A stretch of DNA of 64,000 nt, from contig NC_089442.1 in NCBI RefSeq assembly GCF_026210795.1, positions 1,984,001 to 2,048,000 on the forward strand, written 5' to 3'. Shown here in pieces: positions 1-11,400 of the stretch; position 1 is the stretch's first letter; each line of letters begins with the position of its first letter. The position numbers and the translations under genes were made by a program. The notes beneath the pieces are model-generated. The model saw only the letters and a program-made list of their open reading frames with translations. It did not search any database and had not been told where the DNA came from. This DNA is from Rhizophagus irregularis. Its lineage: Eukaryota; Glomeromycota; Glomeromycetes; Glomerales; Glomeraceae.

Positions 1-1140
1 ACTTTATAAAGCAGAATATTAATAATACAGTTCAAAGCTGATGATACCGAAAAACATGACTAAGCGAGCAACATGAATATATTTCTTGGTGGATTATTGA
101 GCGATTGTCATAATATTTTATTCAAATTTTAATTTATTGTTTAAATTAGAGGGTTGGTCCAATTGTTTTTTTAACAGACGATTCAGGCGCAGAAAGAAAT
201 GCATTGCCTGAATGGTAAAACTTATTTAAAAACATAAAAAGAACTATTATTACAGGAATTCGCCTTTTGTGTACATTCCATTTCCTTCAAGCATTTAAAG
301 GTGGCTTCAGGACTCAAAACATAAATTAACTAATAAGGAAGTTGGAACACTCATCATGAAAGGACAAAGAGAATCTTATATGCGCAAACATTTGTAGCAA
401 TGGATGCAAATTATGATTAAGAGATTTTTGTAATTACCAGCAGCTAATGAAGCATTTTGAACTTACATGGGAGCGCCAAGAATAGTGAGCTTTGTCCTTT
501 CGTATAGACCACTGATGGTGTGATGGAAATAAAATTATCAAGAAAGCAAATAGAAAAAAAGTAAATAAATTTGTACGACAGACTGTGGCATATATTATAT
601 AATCATTTTTTATAGTATGATCATGAATTTCATTCTAATATTTAATTTAAACATAAAAAGTGGTTTATTGAATAATAATAAGTTACTTGACTTTTTCTAT
701 TCTTATTGTGATTTTCAAATATTTTTAACACCGTGCAACAGTTTACTGAAATTATTCTAAATAATTTATAAAATTATCTTCACCCAAAAGTGCGTCAGAA
801 ACAAATATTAGTACATTCGTATGTCAGTATTCGACTTAACAATTTCTTATATATATAAAAAATAGAGTTTATTTATAATACGTAACATTACATTATTTTC
901 TTATACAGTTTAACAAAAGATTAAGTCGATAAAAAATTATTACTGTATAGCACTAACTAGGTAGTAGGTACCCCATTATAATAATATACTTAAGTATGAT
1001 AAGTATGATATGTGGTTAAGAATTTTAATTCTAGTAGAATTAAGCAAATTCCGGCCAATTTTTCCATGTTCCTTATAATTCAATTTTTAAATAGGGTAAA
1101 TTGATTTATGTCCGGGGTATTTTAGTCAGTGATATACAAA
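1..1140. other. AT-rich intergenic with a paralogue 3'-flank relic
   Basis: No open frame of coding quality is seen. Two short stretches echo the 8-19 kb gene family: a TTCAGGCGCAG motif near 183, and about 553-640, where AAATTTGTACGACAGA is followed by a TGATCATGAATTTCA stretch that closely resembles the downstream flank of copy 2 at 14,440-14,505. This suggests an old fragment of the same duplicated unit. The rest is low-complexity A/T sequence. Confidence 0.4.
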
Positions 1141-1144
1141 ATTC

Positions 1145-1345
1145 ATTATTATACCACAATGGTAAGTAAAGAATTAAAATTTGCTCTTTAACCAAGGTTG
1201 AAATCTATACATTCGGAAGTAACAGATAACAATCTAAACATAAATTAATGTTAGTCATAACTATTCTTTTGAAATAATAACTCTCCAAGCGTCTTAAAAT
1301 ATTCTTCTCCACAATAAATACAATTTTTGTACTTTTTATTAAAAT
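1145..1345 (-). pseudogene. Relic of kinase zinc-ribbon exon
   Basis: This stretch aligns by eye with the N-terminal exon of the minus-strand kinase at 4,551-5,626. Shared runs include CCACAATGGTAAGTAAAGAA (compare 5,053), the ACCAAGGTTGA / ACTAAGGTTGA stretch, and TTCTTCTCCACAATAAATAC (compare 5,492). The two matching blocks sit closer together here than in the kinase, so it is both deleted and mutated. There is no continuous reading frame. It is a dead fragment of the CxxC-rich region of a TKL kinase paralogue. Confidence 0.6.
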
Positions 1346-1440
1346 AAAGTAATATTAATAAATTTATTTTAATCTAGATAAGAAATAAATAATAATATCA
1401 TTATTTATACGTAAAAATAAAAGTATGTGAATAAAAATCT

Positions 1441-1545
1441 TTTAAGAATATTATTCGATTTCTTTAATTTTTTCAAATACAATTACAAAATCTTCTTTAA
1501 TATCATCGACATGTTTAAATAATTGTGAGGATGTATCACAAAAAG
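1441..1545 (-). pseudogene. Relic of MET17 last exon
   Basis: The stretch resembles the 3' coding end of the O-acetylhomoserine sulfhydrylase gene at 47,400-47,490. It keeps TATTATTCGATTTCT, a 19-base identical run AAAATCTTCTTTAATATCA and the following CGACATGTTTA, corresponding to the C-terminal codons on the minus strand. It has diverged and shows no frame beyond the match. Only the last ~30 codons are recognisable, so this is a partial duplicated relic, not a second gene. Confidence 0.6.
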
Positions 1546-2900
1546 TCTTCACGTCATCAAAATAATAACATAAATAAATAAATAGTACATAATAGAAACC
1601 ATCTTAATTAAAAAAAAAAGTAATTTCCAAATGGAAAAAAAATTCAATCAAATTAGTTTGGCTTACTTTACAAGACGTAAAGAAATAACGCCATTACGAT
1701 ATCATCAACTATCTTGCTTCTACTCTTAGTAATAAAATTTCAAGACTTTTAACATGATATGACCTACATTACATATAATTTTTGAACGTAAGCACGAATT
1801 CTTTTTGTATTTGAATTTTCTCCAAATTTAATGAAGTAAAATAAAAATGCAATTCACAAGTAATATCCTCATTCAAGTTAGCAAGCGAACCCAGTTAATG
1901 TGGTAAATTCAATTTGTGTAACAAATGAATACCGCAGCGTTTATGAAATAAATAACATACCTCCTACTACTCTTTGTGTTTACCATATATTTATAGTGAA
2001 CAAAAAAAAAAGATATGAATGTGAATGTGCAAGTTAATAAGCCTACTTAACCTCTAAACCATTTATTTATTATTTGGCTTTTGTCATTTTACGAAAAATT
2101 ATTACACGATTATTAGAATCGTGCGTGCGGACTGTACCGATGATTTTTTTCATTTCTAATCATAATAATACGCACACTAATCCTAATGATAGTATAATAA
2201 TATTGTTATTAGAACGGGCTATATCGGTCTTTGAGACTTTGACAGATATTTTGACGCCTGTTCAATAATACAAAATATTTAAGTTTAATTTTTTCTATGT
2301 CAGTAGTTATTTGTAAAAAGTAAAAACTATAATTCTAAACAGTCACCAAAATTCTAAAATTATAAATTATGTAAGATATTTCTGTCTTATAGTAAACTTG
2401 GTGATAAATTCATTGGCAACGAACGATAATTAACATTTTCTTCGTAGTATAAATTCATTTAACTTTACGTGATCCTCTCTCAAATTATTACGTCCGGTGA
2501 CTTCCAAGTAACAAGTATTATTACTCATTTATTCGTTTTTATTCTACATTTACTTTAAGTATATAAAAAATAATAGACAAAAACGTTATATATTTATTAT
2601 ATTTGTAGTCTCTAGTATATGAAATAAAAAAAATTATAAATTCAAGTCTCAAATAAATTCTAATTTCTTTTACATTATTTTCTTTTAATAATGAAAAAGT
2701 CTGATAAAAATTATTGAAAAACATATGTTGATAACGAAATATTTTAGTTCTATAGTTTTATGGATAATTGGAACTAGTTTTAATACGTTTTCCTGCTTAA
2801 TATTTTTTTTTAAACAAAAAAGTTAAATATTAATGTATTAAAACAAAACAAAGCAAAATAACATCGAGCCAGATAAATATTTACCACTATTATCATGAGT
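1546..2900. other. AT-rich intergenic, no gene seen
   Basis: Low-complexity A/T sequence with short chance ORFs only. From about 2,730 to 2,930 it is the 3' flank of the minus-strand kinase (on that strand, a T-rich stretch with TTTTGCTTTGTTTTG). A related copy of this flank recurs at 10,400-10,640. Confidence 0.4.
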
Positions 2901-2920
2901 TTCAAGTACTCCGTTTCTTC

Positions 2921-3345
2921 TCTTTTTTAAAGAGGTTGAAAAATTTTGAATTGTAGAACTTTTAAATTTTGTAATGATGTACCAAATAAAAAATAAATTC
3001 ATATAATTAGTAGTTTCAAATAAACCATTTTTTTTATTGTTATTTTTAAATACCTTTCAATGTCTATATCAAGCTCTAATTCTGCTGAAATATAATTAGA
3101 TTCTAAAGCAGTTGAAAAATTTTGAATTGTAGAATTTAAATCCTGTGATGATAAACTAAACGAATAAATTTAATAAATTCAAATAATTAGTTACGTCATT
3201 TAAGAGCAAATTCTTTTTGTTTTTTGTTATTTTAAATACCTTTCGGTGTTTATATCAAACCCTAATTCTGCTGAGATATAGTTAGAATTTAAAGTAGTTG
3301 AATAATTTTGAACTGTAGAATTTAAATTTTGTGATGACAAACTAA
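2921..3345 (-). repeat. Tandem duplicated C-terminal exon-intron units
   Basis: Three consecutive units of about 186 bp, each looking like an exon plus an intron on the minus strand. Units at 3,240-3,341 and 3,054-3,155 each hold a 102-nt exon with a TTTAG-type acceptor and a GAAAG/GTATTT donor. They encode about 34 residues, with LSSQ-(N/D)LNST-(V/I)QN in the first half and NYISAEL-(G/E)-(F/L)DI in the second. Both are phase 2-2, so they can be joined or skipped without a frame change. The third unit (about 2,921-2,990) has a one-base shift and lost its acceptor AG. The motif resembles the C-terminal tail seen in many Rhizophagus TKL kinases (family memory). Confidence 0.65.
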
Positions 3346-3557
3346 ACAAATAAATTATCAAATAATTAGTTACGTCATTTAAAAACAAACCAATTTTTTT
3401 TTGTTATTTTAAATACCTTTTATTAGTGTCTTTCTAATTTTGAGACATGATTAGAATCTGAAAAGTATAACAAATAATAAGTATAACATATTTCTTACTA
3501 ATTATATAAATAATGAATTTATATTACAATCAATCTTTTTTGTAATACCTTGCTTAC

Positions 3558-5626
3558 CAAATGAAATTGTTGATGATGAATAGATGGATGTACATTTAGA
3601 AATTAAAGCACTTAATGGCCTACTTGTATAAATAGCTTCTGAATGACGTTTTTCAGCAAATTCGGGTCCAATCTTCTTTGATTTTATTAATTTCGTTCTT
3701 TTTGCTTCAGCTTGATCAAATTCTGCTCCATTTACACGCCTAAATGCCCACCTATCAAAAGTTGAGCGAATGATTTTTATAGAAGGTCTTTTTTTGGGAT
3801 CAGCATCCCAACAACTTTTCATTAAACTAGCATAACATTCTGGTGTATCATCTGTAATTCTGGGTCGTTCTCCATCAAGAATTTTATAAATAAGAGTATG
3901 ATCATGTTCAACATTATAAAAAGGTTTACAACCTGTTGTAAGTTCCCAGATAATCATACCAAAACTATAAATATCAGCTTCTTTAGAAAATGCAGACCCT
4001 TTAAAGATTTCTGGTCCAATATAAGGTATTACTCCATATATTTCATCATTAAATGATTTATTATTTACAGCTTGTGATAATCCTAGATCCCCAATTCTCC
4101 AACGATAATTTCTACCATACAATTATTTTTTAAATCAAATAATATGTTTCCACTATGGAAATCACGATGCATAAATTTTTTATTATGAAATGTCTCAAGT
4201 CTAAAAATTTAAAAAGAATTAATAATCTAAATTTAATGATTATAATAAATTAATTAAATTTAAATAAACGTACCCTCTTGAAATTTTCCATAGAATATGT
4301 AGTTTTCGATTATTCCATGTAATTTTTGTAAAATTCTTTTGCAAATACTTATGCAAATCTCCTTCTGACGCATATTTCATAACTAATATATAATCATTTA
4401 ATTCAGAATCTTTTGTAAAACCATAAGTTTTGATAATACGACCACTATATTTTTTACAACATTGTTGATATAATTTTAGCTATTAAATTTAAGTTATATT
4501 AAAAATTAAATTTATTTAGTAAAAAATTGTAAGAATATTTTAATATTTACCTCATTTAAAAAATATTTGGCCATGTTTTTAGATTTTTCAAATCTTTTTA
4601 AAACAACAATTTCGGTAATACATCTTAACCAAGTTGCTTTATATATAATACCATAACCCCCTTTTGCTATTTCTTTGATATCCGTAAATTGAGAATATGG
4701 TATCCATTCAATTACACCTTTTTCTATTTTAATAAAGATAGGGCTTAATATATCTGGTACTCGAAAATATTTATCGATATTTTTTATAATTTTTGAAAAT
4801 TCAGCTAACTTTAATTTACATAAATTATCATATGCAATATTACTAAAAATGAAATCATCAAACTCACTATTTATAGATGATATTCTTTTACATTTTTTAC
4901 ATTGAGACTTATATACAGGTCCAAAAATAATATTGGTGGTTAAACAGTATCTGCATCCAGTATAAAATATATAACAGTTCGCACAATACTTCTGACAGTC
5001 TGATATATATGTACACATCGAGTCGCATGCGTCACAATGGGTTCCATCATGCCACCATGGTAAGTAAAGAATTGAAAATTGCTTTTTAACTAAGGTTGAT
5101 TCTATACATCCGGAAGAAATTAAATAACAATCTGAGCATAATTTAAATTGCTTCATAATCTCACTATCTGTTCCTTGATATAATGATTTTCCACATAATT
5201 TACAGTATTTTTCACTTTCAATCACCTTATTGTATAAAGTGAGAATATTTTTATCGGGTCCATAATAACTAATGATATTTCTATTTAATTGTTTAAAACA
5301 TAAAATTCTCACACAATTTACACAGCATTCTTGAATACTTTGTGGTACCTTTGTCCTGCTTATTTCATGTTCATTACACTCCAAGTCCATTAATAGTATA
5401 CGTCCAAATAAGTATTACTATCATTTATATCATTAATATAACTCGATAAACATTCTTGGCAATAATTTTGGAAATAATGAAGAATCTCAATATATTCTTC
5501 TCCACAATAAATACAATTTTTATCCTGCCTATTAAAAGAAATAAATTTAATCGGTATAGGACTAGACTTTAATCTTGGCGTTGGATCAAAAAATTTTTCA
5601 TCATTTGTAGTATTTACAAGCTCCAT
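3558..5626 (-). pseudogene. TKL-type protein kinase with multi-CxxC N-terminus, two frame breaks
   Basis: A Ser/Thr/Tyr-type kinase of the expanded Rhizophagus TKL class. Segments on the minus strand: 5626-4551, 4479-4274, 4200-3558, with introns 4550-4480 and 4273-4201 (GTAAAT and GTACGT donors). The N-terminus has repeated zinc-ribbon-like CxxC pairs, e.g. CIYCGEEY, CKLCGKSL, CDACDS, CKKCKR. The kinase part shows a glycine loop IAKGGYGIIYKA, lysine in VVLKRF, catalytic loop HRDFHSGN, DLG in place of DFG, and GPE in place of APE. Frame breaks: near 5,390 the frame ending NTYLDVYY stops (TAA overlapping the ATG of MDLECNEHE), and near 4,115-4,135, beside an A-run, the frame shifts by one between GNILFDLKNN and YRWRIGDLGL. 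Each is fixable by one base, so either a young pseudogene or assembly indels. The last exon ends at a GTAAGC donor (3,557-3,552); its phase does not match the duplicated exons downstream, so the true 3' structure is unresolved. Confidence 0.75.
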
Positions 5627-5635
5627 TTCATTATG

Positions 5636-5679
5636 TTAATTAACAAGTATTGATAACTTAATTAACAAGTATTGATAAC
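5636..5679. repeat. Perfect 22-bp tandem duplication
   Basis: The 22-mer beginning TTAATTAACAAG and ending TATTGATAAC occurs twice head to tail, starting 10 bp upstream of the kinase ATG (minus strand). It would lie in the promoter or 5' UTR of that gene. Confidence 0.85.
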
Positions 5680-7830
5680 GATAAAATTTGGAAATTTTGA
5701 CTGTACTGTATTTATATCATTATTAAGAGTTTCAATTCCGTTTGTGATACAGAAAGTGTTTAAAGATTTTCTCATGGAAAATTCGTTAAGAATTTCTTTT
5801 TTGAAGTTTTTATTATTATGGGGTTTTATTTGTACATCAGTCACACAAACATGGTATATATATACTACTTGGAATAAAAATGTTCTGCATTTTTGCCACG
5901 AAATATTTGGAATATTCTAGATTACAACAGAAAGTTCTTTTTTAAATTTAGAAGGATTTTATTAAAGGCCATTATAACTTATTTAGTTGGCGCATCAATT
6001 AGGTCCACACTAATCATATGAGAATGGTATACATCATCAGCTGATTCTAATAAGGCTAAAAGAGAAAAAATAAAGTATAATTATTAATTAACCATTTTTA
6101 ATAAGCTAGATTGGCCTGATACGCGATGACCAGTTAATCGATATATTTAATCGCATATAACATATTAATTGTATTACTCCCATATTAATTAAAAAGATTA
6201 ATTTGTAACTTATCTATAAAAAAGAAACAGCAAATAAAAAATTTGGTTAGAGTTTCATGTGATCGCAATACGTTTATTAGAAGTTTAGAACCACAATTTC
6301 ACGGGGTAAATGTGCCTCCACAGCCGTAAATTCTCGATAAGAATCTCTTCTAAAGTAAAACTAGCTGTGATCTGTTGCTTGCAACGGGATTAATTTATGT
6401 TAATATGCCGCTCGTCTACAAAATTTATACCCATGACCTTTTTCCTTTTTCTGCTACAGGCTTGTCTTTCTTTACATAATCTTTTTTACGTTTATAAAGG
6501 CACCTCAACTTCAAATATTTTCTGAAAAAAGCCATTTGGATTACGCGAGCATTAACAATACTTCACATTATATTTATAGAAAAATTGATGCATAGTATAC
6601 GAAAGAAGTATGGCAGCCACATTGGGCTCGAAAAATGGAAATTTTTTTTTTTTATAGTAAAAAATTTTATCACGTGATTTTAAGTTTTTGGCCAAACATA
6701 TGAAAAATTTTACGTATATATAAAAAAAAATGCTGGCCGGCCGGGTCATTTTAAAAATTTTATGTCACGAGAATCTAAAATTTTTTTTTGCCCGGCCTTA
6801 GTATCATGGAAACATATCTAATTTTATATCATTAAAATTTACTACAGCTTGGAAACAACCAACAAAAAATCACAATAAAAAATGAACGATAAAAACAATA
6901 ATAGCAAAAAAAAGTCTTTTAATGGCATTAATTATTATTAATAATTAAATAAACAAAACTCTACAAAATAAAAATAAAAAAATCTATTTAACAAATCACA
7001 ACTAACTAAAAAATTTTTTTTTTTTGGTTTTTGAAAAAAAGATCGAAAATGAAAAACTATTTTCCGGTTTGAACGGAAAAATAATTATTTTCGGTATTGA
7101 ACTAAAAACCGAACAGTTTGAATCAAAAAAAAGAATTGATTAAAAAAAAAAAATTTATTCTTCTGTATTGAATTAAAAAACCTAAAAAACCGGAAATAAA
7201 AAATTTATCTTCGGTTTGGACCGAAATAAAAGATTTAATTTTCGGTACTGAACTAAAAGTGAAAAACCGATAATTAAAATTTTTTTTTTGAAAAAATTTC
7301 AGAAATTATAAAATAAAAAGGCAACTGGATAGCTTCATTGTTGCGGCCGATCACATCGTAAATTAAACTTTTTTTCGTTAGCGCAAAAAAAAATTCAATT
7401 ATCTGTTATTAAGTCATAAGGATGCACACATGACTCTGACAGCCAATCAAATTATGGAATAGATCAGGCGCAGACGTATCACGCGGTTCTATGCTGCGGG
7501 GGACTATTCTAAATGTCAGATGGCCAGATTTTTAAATTACAATCGAAAGTTCATTATTATTATTATTTTATTTATTTTAGGTAATTATTACAAAATTATA
7601 TCTATTGTTTATTATACTATTGTACATTTTAATTATAAAGTGATTTTTTTTATATGCAAACATAATGCCATGAGCCCATGACAATTAAAAAGCTCATAAT
7701 GAATAATTATTGACAAAATATATTTAATATAGTTTACACTTAATAAGGAAATATTTGTAACATTTTTTAATACTTTGTATAAATAATAATTATGAACGTC
7801 CAAGTATCAATTTATTGTTAATCCGTAGCA
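5680..7830. other. AT-rich intergenic with A/T homopolymers
   Basis: No supported gene. About 7,050-7,280 contains an iterated stretch in which variants of TTTTCGGTATTGAACTAAAA recur three to four times, separated by A-runs. Around 7,425-7,480 there is a non-AT island with a CCAATCAAATTATGG stretch and ATCAGGCGCAGACG, versions of which recur upstream of the other two paralogues. Confidence 0.35.
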
Positions 7831-8124
7831 TTAATTAACTAACAAAAATAAGAACAAATTATTTATCCCAAAAAGCCTTTCATTGGTGTCTAACGATTTG
7901 TTTGAATTTGTCACACATTCCGTTACAAATTTCCCAGAGTAACCTAAAAAAAAATGAATATTACTATGCCACCCGTATGGATTACCCACTTTAAATTTCC
8001 AGGAGTATCTTACAATTTTTTCTTTTTTGTTGCATTCTGGTAAGTTGGACACATGATTTTTCCCACGTCCTTTTTCTTGATTATTAATATTAATGATTTT
8101 TTTCAGTACCTGTTCTAAATTAGC
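7831..8124 (-). CDS. Putative exon, unknown protein
   Basis: From a plausible acceptor (TTTTTAG just above 8,124) an open frame of roughly 95 codons runs without a stop. It begins ANLEQVLKKIININNQEKG and includes VRYSWKFKVGNPYGWHSN. The composition (Lys/Asn/Trp/Gly mix, few homopolymers) is more protein-like than the surrounding noise. No initiator or partner exon was identified and I do not recognise the family. It could be part of a short gene or a decayed mobile-element exon. Confidence 0.25.
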   Translation of the reverse strand, partial: ANLEQVLKKIININNQEKGRGKNHVSNLPECNKKEKIVRYSWKFKVGNPYGWHSNIHFFLGYSGKFVTECVTNSNKSLDTNERLFGINNLFLFLLVN

Positions 8125-8334
8125 CTAAAAATTGAAAAAAAAATCAATTATCAACCATATTTGGTTAATATAATTATTAATTCTATCTTAATAATTACAA
8201 ATTTTTTACCATAGTTATTTTTTTTTTTACACTAATCATACTTGGTTACCAATTTTGTAATTTTAAGTCGTATTTAAATAATCTTTAAGTCGTTGAGTAG
8301 GTTCTACTCATCATACTAATAAAGTTTCTTTAGT

Positions 8335-9905
8335 ATGGGCAACATTTCTAGTAGCAATCCAAAGTACACTTCAGCAAGCAACAGCAGTTCATTCAGTTCA
8401 AGCAAGAGTCCAAACAACAGTACAAACAAAGGTTTAAGCAAAAGTACAAACGACGATTCAAGCAGTACAAACGATGGTTCAAGCGACGACGGTTCAAGCG
8501 ACAGTTCAAATGAAAGTTCAAGCGATAGTTCAAACAGTAGTTCAAGCGATATTATTCGATATAATGTAATCAAAGATAAATTAAAAGATGAGGAACTTGA
8601 TAAGTCACTTGAGTTGTACAAACGACAGCTTAAGCAAAAGTACAAACGACGGTTCAAGCGACAGTACAAACGACGATATAAAAGTGACAGTACAAACAAT
8701 GATTCAAGCGATAGTTCAAACGGCAGTGATATTAGTCAGTATAATGTAATCAAAGATAAACTAAACGATGAGGAACTTTGTGAGTCACTTGAGTTGTACG
8801 AACAACGATTCAAAAGCGACAGTACAAACAATGGTTCAATCGATAATATTGATTGATATAATATAATCAAAAATAAATTAAAAGTTGAAAAAATTTATAA
8901 TTCACTTGGGAAGGAGGAACTTAATAAATTGATACTTAGCCTCGGGGATGAAACAAGATTTTTAAATCGATATCTCAAGCTTGATGATAATCATTTGGAT
9001 AAAATAAATAGAGATTTGCAAAAATTAGATCGCCTTCAAGGAAATAATTTTATTCCAAGTGAGGAAGATGGGAGGGATTTGGTAAATGATCTATTGCGGC
9101 GCAGAAGGGAAACTGACAAATTTAATGTTTATTTGTTTATTGAAAAGCTTTCAGATAATCGTTCGGACAATTCATTTCTTCGATATTTAGCAAATTCTCT
9201 GTTTAGAAACAAATATGGAATGTTCCACGTTGGATTAGAGATAGATGGAATTGTCCTAGAATGGGGCACCGGTGACGCTGGTCCTCATCTTATTTATCCA
9301 AGAATCAATACAAATCGATTATATGAAAAGATTGCACATATTCGTATCAATTACGATTCAAATTTTGATCGAGAATTTATCTTTACATCGAATATTTTCT
9401 TGCAGAATTGGAAATATCATCTACATAATTTTTTGTCTGTCATCTTAGATATAATGAGAAAGTTAAAATCTTTTGCTATATGAGAATTGGTATTATGCCT
9501 TCTAATAAATTACAAATCATTGCACAAAAATGTGTTAATTGGAATAAGAATTTTTATTATAATCCAGTAAATCGTAATTGTCAACGTTTTATTGAAGAAA
9601 TACTCGAAACACTTGGTTTAAAATTTAATCCTGAAGGCGAGTTTAAAAGGTTTCTGGATAGAATTGTTGAGTATGCAGATGATAGATTCTTGTTCGAGGA
9701 TAGAGAGTTTCTTTCGAGACAAGAACTTGATCAATTTACTGATCAGAATTGGGATAAGATCACAAATGTTTGGGACAAAAAATTACTATTATGTTATTCA
9801 AATATGATGAATAATATGTACAAGTATAAATATGACGAAAAATGGGGTCCTATTAATAACAAAGAAAAATGGTTAGTAAGAGAATACGAACTAAGAACAG
9901 ATTAA
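8335..9905 (+). pseudogene. Copy 1 of MGN / permuted-papain-like family (disrupted)
   Basis: Related to the intact genes at 13,164 and 17,505. The start context AAAG/TAGTATGGGCAAC is shared. The frame opens MGNISSSN (myristoylation-type), followed by a Ser/Asn/Asp-rich tract. Three copies of a YNxIKxKL segment occur where the other copies have one. At 8,854 the conserved Trp codon TGG (SWY/TWY in the paralogues) is TGA. The frame then continues through SLGDETRFLNRYL, FHVGLEIDGIVLEWGTGDAG and YEKIAHIRINYDS to about 9,480, where one extra base relative to copy 3 gives a TGA. The last 140 residues (NCQRFIEEIL..., to REYELRTD) continue in the +1 frame. With both a nonsense and a frameshift change the gene is very probably dead, although the core is little eroded, implying recent loss. 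Its 3' flank matches the other copies. Confidence 0.85.
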
Positions 9906-9960
9906 AATGTATATTTTTTATTTTCATATTATAGTTGTGTATTTATATTTATTTATTTTC

Positions 9961-9996
9961 ATGCTGTGAGGCGTGAGCTGCTGAAAATTAATAAAG
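9961..9996 (+). terminator. Conserved 3' flank with AATAAA (copy 1)
   Basis: ATGCTGTGAG followed by CTGCTGAAAATTAATAAAG lies about 55 bp after the stop. The same ATGCTGTGA...CTGAAAATT...AATAAAG arrangement follows copy 3, with a GATAAA variant after copy 2. Conservation outside the coding region marks it as the shared 3' UTR/polyadenylation region, with AATAAA as the likely signal. Confidence 0.55.
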
Positions 9997-11400
9997 TATT
10001 ACTTATTGTTGCATTGAAGTTCTATTATACGTAAATGAAAAAAACAAAACTAAATAAAATTTGTACGACAAAATTGAGGTTAATTACTCCACTAGCCGGT
10101 AATGATTTTAATGCTGGCCAAACTTATCATAGTGCGGGTCAAATTATACAGTATTACAAGCGTGATCGAGTATCGATCATCACCAATAAAACTCACCGTC
10201 TTTTAAGTTGAAATTATGTAAGACTTAAAGAGTTCATACGCTACCGTATTTATTTTGCAGTTTTTTAGTTTTTTTTGAAATAAAAATGCATATTATCTCT
10301 ATAAGATACTAAGCGATCAGTCATAATTTATTAACATTATTTTTTTTAATAAACATCAAACCTGATAAATTATTAATACTTGTTTCATATTTGAGTCACG
10401 GAACATTTTAATTTCTATAGTTCTACAAATAATTGAAATAATTGGAACTAGTTGACTATTTTAAATGTTTAAAATATAAAAATAAATTATTATTAAGTAA
10501 CATAAATATGTATTAAAACAAAAGGCAAAACAAAATAAAATAATAAAATAATATCAAGCTAAATAAATATTTATGGTTATAGGTTCTAAGGTTTAAAAAT
10601 ACTTCATCTCTCTTTTCTAAAAAGATTGGAATTAGTTTATTATTAGTTTAACAAAATTTTGATCAACAACGATGTTTGATAAATTAAAAATGTCAATTAT
10701 TTATCGATTCGGACCTAAATTAAAAATGCAAATACATTCATAACCGATTTGACAATGTTTTAGAAAGTTTTTTTTTTATTATTGTGGACTTTTGTTTACA
10801 CGTTAATTTTTACGAAAACTTATTATTTATGATTCCTTAATGATTCGAATTTTTTATATAATTGAAAATCGATTCATTTTCCTCGTACTATGTAAAAACT
10901 TGAGTTGCCAACTCGCTATCGAGCTGGACAAAAGGTATATATATCATTACTTAATATCATGTAAACATCTAAAGCATTAGGATTAAAAAATGTGCGGTTA
11001 AATCTTTTCTTTGAAGGAAACACATTCCTCCTAAACATCGAACGTGATACATTTCACATGATGTTTATACAATTATTAATCCACCGGCATTAATTTGATC
11101 TTCAACCAAACCTAAACTAACGAAAATAGGTTAGAACAATTAACAATAATTTATTAATAACTAGCTGGATTCCCGGGCCTAGCTAATTAAAATTATGAAA
11201 ATCAGATACCTTTCTGCTAAGCTGTTATATAAAGTCTAGAATGGTTATTAGCATTAATTTGGAATTTTGTGGTAAATAGGGAATCATAGGCTGTGTATGA
11301 CAAGTGATTTTACATTACATTGACAAAATAAAATAATAATAAAATATAAATAATATGCAATACATTTTTTATTATATAATAGTTATTATAATAGTTATAG
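9997..11400. other. AT-rich intergenic with kinase 3'-flank relic
   Basis: No gene found. About 10,400-10,640 resembles the 3' flank of the minus-strand kinase (2,730-2,940): a TTCTATAGTT stretch, ATTGGAACTAGTT, GTATTAAAACAAAA, AGCTAAATAAATATTTA, then TCTCTCTTTTCTAAA, in the same order. At 10,108-10,150 a TAATGCTGGCCAAACTT stretch resembles the GGCC-containing motif of the MITEs near 50.5, 53.6 and 62.8 kb. Confidence 0.4.

Noticed and set aside
2074-2268. 64-codon open stretch
   Set aside because: Non-ATG start, AT-biased composition, no splice sites or homology recognised.
8316-8699. Minus-strand open frame opposite copy 1
   Set aside because: Shadow of the Ser-rich repeat on the plus strand.
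8854-8856. TGA as selenocysteine or readthrough codon in copy 1
   Set aside because: The paralogues have TGG (Trp) here and a second, independent frameshift lies downstream, so pseudogenisation is simpler.
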